From contig SVPH01000001.1 of NCBI GenBank assembly GCA_015065965.1, positions 123,963 to 187,962 on the forward strand: 64,000 nt of DNA, given 5' to 3'. This DNA is from Oscillospiraceae bacterium (GTDB lineage Bacteria; Bacillota; Clostridia; Oscillospirales; Acutalibacteraceae). Position 1 is the stretch's first letter, and every line of letters starts with the position of its first letter. Made by a program: the position numbers and the translations under genes. Positions 62,948 to 64,000 of this stretch are shown here, piece by piece. Below the pieces are notes generated by a model that worked only from the letters and a program-made list of their open reading frames with translations, did no database searches and was not told the DNA's origin.

Positions 62948-62978
62948 AAGCAACAGCCTGAAAACTGTTGCTTTTTTA
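62948..62978 (+). terminator. Hairpin with T-run upstream of the VOC gene
   Basis: AAGCAACAG / CTGTTGCTT followed by TTTTTA, 55 bases upstream of the VOC gene on the plus strand. No plus-strand gene ends before it, so it may be an attenuator-like leader element or a remnant. Confidence 0.45.
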
Positions 62979-63032
62979 TTGGTATGAGTGATATAATCAA
63001 ATTAATAAACAAGAATTTGACGGAGAAACGAT

Positions 63033-63395
63033 ATGAAATTGAAGAACATTCTGATTGTTGTTAAAGACATAGAAAAATCGAAAAAATTCTATCACGACTT
63101 GTTTGGTATAGATTTGGTGCTTGACAACGACGGCAACATGATTTTAACAGAGGGTCTTGTCCTTCAAGACGAGAGAATATGGAAATCGTTTTTAGATAGA
63201 GATATTATTCCAAAGAGCAACTCTTGCGAATTGTATTTTGAGGAGCAGGATATCGAATCATTTGTTGAAAAATTAGAAAGACTATACCCCACAATTGAAT
63301 ATGTAAATCATCTTATGACACATAGTTGGGGGCAACGAGTCATCCGATTCTACGATTTGGACGGTAACTTAATCGAAGTAGGAACACCGATGTAA
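63033..63395 (+). CDS. VOC-superfamily (glyoxalase/bleomycin-resistance fold) protein
   Basis: The 120-residue protein has the paired beta-alpha-beta units of the VOC fold: LKNILIVVKDIEKSKKFYHDLFGIDLV, a middle strand with ELYFEEQDIESFVEKLE, and the end VIRFYDLDGNLIEVGTPM with the metal-binding Glu. The His of the first strand is absent. Members include glyoxalases, isomerases and antibiotic-binding proteins, so the function is open. It is a single gene ending at a terminator. Confidence 0.9.
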   Translation: MKLKNILIVVKDIEKSKKFYHDLFGIDLVLDNDGNMILTEGLVLQDERIWKSFLDRDIIPKSNSCELYFEEQDIESFVEKLERLYPTIEYVNHLMTHSWGQRVIRFYDLDGNLIEVGTPM

Positions 63396-63442
63396 TCAAC
63401 ATATTCCAATTTATCGAATGGTTGTTTTCTGTGAATATACTT

Positions 63443-63475
63443 CCCTCCGTCAAAATGACGGAGGGAGGTTCTTTA
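63443..63475 (+). terminator. Terminator of the VOC gene
   Basis: CCCTCCGTCA / TGACGGAGGG form a ten-base stem with a three-base loop, followed by AGGTTCTTTAT, about 47 bases after the VOC stop. Confidence 0.75.
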
Positions 63476-63522
63476 TATCCTAAATCAGTCCAAAAGGTAA
63501 TTGGGACGCGAAACATCATGAC

Positions 63523-63551
63523 TTTACATCGCAAGGAACTCGTGGTATAAT
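63523..63551 (+). promoter_or_regulatory. Promoter of the iolB-type gene
   Basis: TTTACA, a 17-base spacer and a perfect TATAAT. It marks the boundary with the visibly GC-richer downstream gene. Confidence 0.6.
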
Positions 63552-63624
63552 TTTTTCGGTATGTAACCCGATGAATCACCTGAGATTCGGGATCACAAGG
63601 AAATTAAAAATATGGAGGATCAAC

Positions 63625-64000
63625 ATGAGTAAGTTTTTTGGTTATCCGGAATTTGACGCAAACGGCGAAGAGATTCTCTGCACCTATGACAATGAATACA
63701 GTGAAATGCTGATGGATGTTCGCGTCTATCGCATGGCTGCCGGCGAGAAGCGTACTTTCTGCCGCGAGGGCGAGGAAATTGCCGTTCTGTTGCTGTCCGG
63801 CAAGATCGTGTTCGGCTGGGATGATCAGGCCGAGACTGTTAGCCGCAAGGACGTCTTCACCGAAGGTCCTTATGCTGTGCATGTCTGCACCGGCAAGCAG
63901 GTGACCGTGGAGGCTGTGGAGGCCACCGAAATTCTGGTGCAGTGCACTAAGAACGAAACTGCTTTCGCAGGCAAGCTGTATCGCCCTGAGGATGCTCCCT
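63625..64000 (+). CDS. iolB: 5-deoxy-glucuronate isomerase, N-terminal part
   Basis: The 125 visible codons encode a cupin-type IolB: SKFFGYPEFDANGEEILCTY, a beta strand with RVYRMAAGEKRTFC, GEEIAVLLLSGKIVFGWDD, SRKDVFTEGPYAVHV and EILVQCTKNE. It would convert 5-deoxy-glucuronate to 5-dehydro-2-deoxy-gluconate in myo-inositol breakdown. The ATG at 63625 with GGAGG is chosen. Codons here use many C/G third bases (GCC, CGC, CTG), unlike the AT-leaning genes before it, which may mean a transferred inositol cluster. The gene continues beyond the window. Confidence 0.85.
   Translation, partial: MSKFFGYPEFDANGEEILCTYDNEYSEMLMDVRVYRMAAGEKRTFCREGEEIAVLLLSGKIVFGWDDQAETVSRKDVFTEGPYAVHVCTGKQVTVEAVEATEILVQCTKNETAFAGKLYRPEDAP

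Overview
The window looks like chromosome from an anaerobic, probably gut-associated Firmicute of the Oscillospirales/Ruminococcaceae type. This is inferred from gene content: a GlgC/GlgD pair, a sodium-pumping decarboxylase with a separate biotin carrier, a C_GCAxxG_C_C protein, Thr-rich linkers, many glycoside hydrolases, strong Gram-positive ribosome binding sites and TTGACA/TATAAT promoters. Base composition is low to moderate in GC (judged by eye) until about 63.5 kb, where the last gene switches to a visibly GC-richer codon style. No rRNA, tRNA or CRISPR array was recognised.

Layout. 0-13 kb is housekeeping, mostly on the minus strand: a flavodoxin fragment, a tiny Asn/Gln-rich protein, a DUF554 membrane protein, FeoAB, an oxaloacetate-decarboxylase-type Na+ pump (oadA, OadG-like subunit, biotin carrier, oadB), glycyl-tRNA synthetase, a zinc-ribbon membrane protein, an HTH-membrane-lipase fusion and MgtE with a structured leader. 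13.1-19.9 kb is a compact phage head module (TerS, TerL, portal, protease-like protein, small head protein, major capsid protein, connectors, and a last protein that joins a tail-completion-like part to a fibre-like part). No integrase, repressor, tail, lysis or replication genes are present between mgtE and the glycogen operon. 20.0-26.6 kb is glgB-glgC-glgD-(CAP-like membrane protein)-glgA. It is transcribed divergently from a PASTA protein whose kinase domain has lost both catalytic aspartates.

28.6-40.6 kb carries a glycan-processing set: FliB-like methylase, GH92, ChbG-like deacetylase, a histidine-phosphatase homologue with an altered active site, GH35, a secreted propeller-like protein, a Gfo/Idh/MocA oxidoreductase, a TIM-barrel isomerase and a PHP phosphoesterase. 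40.7-43.4 kb has KtrB/KtrA and a P-loop kinase. 43.4-47.1 kb has a secreted Fn3-type protein, a C_GCAxxG_C_C protein, a ribbon-helix-helix regulator and a membrane protein. 47.1-49.9 kb is the lower hexuronate branch (uxuA-eda-kdgK). 50.1-52.5 kb has a small DNA-binding protein coupled to a B12-type radical SAM enzyme, then a PRTase homologue. 52.6-62.8 kb is a second glycan cluster: GH29, a phosphodiesterase, two secreted beta-helix proteins, GH127 and an MFS transporter. The window ends with a VOC protein and the start of iolB.

Working together, the secreted beta-helix proteins could trim host or plant glycans outside the cell. The transporter could bring fragments in for the cytoplasmic GH92, GH35, GH29 and GH127 enzymes. 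Hexuronates would feed pyruvate through UxuA-Eda-KdgK, surplus carbon would go to glycogen, and the decarboxylase pump would conserve energy as a sodium gradient. The most unusual region is the tail-less phage head module, followed by several proteins that keep a fold but have lost catalytic residues (pseudokinase, histidine-phosphatase homologue, PRTase homologue) and the regulator-lipase fusion.
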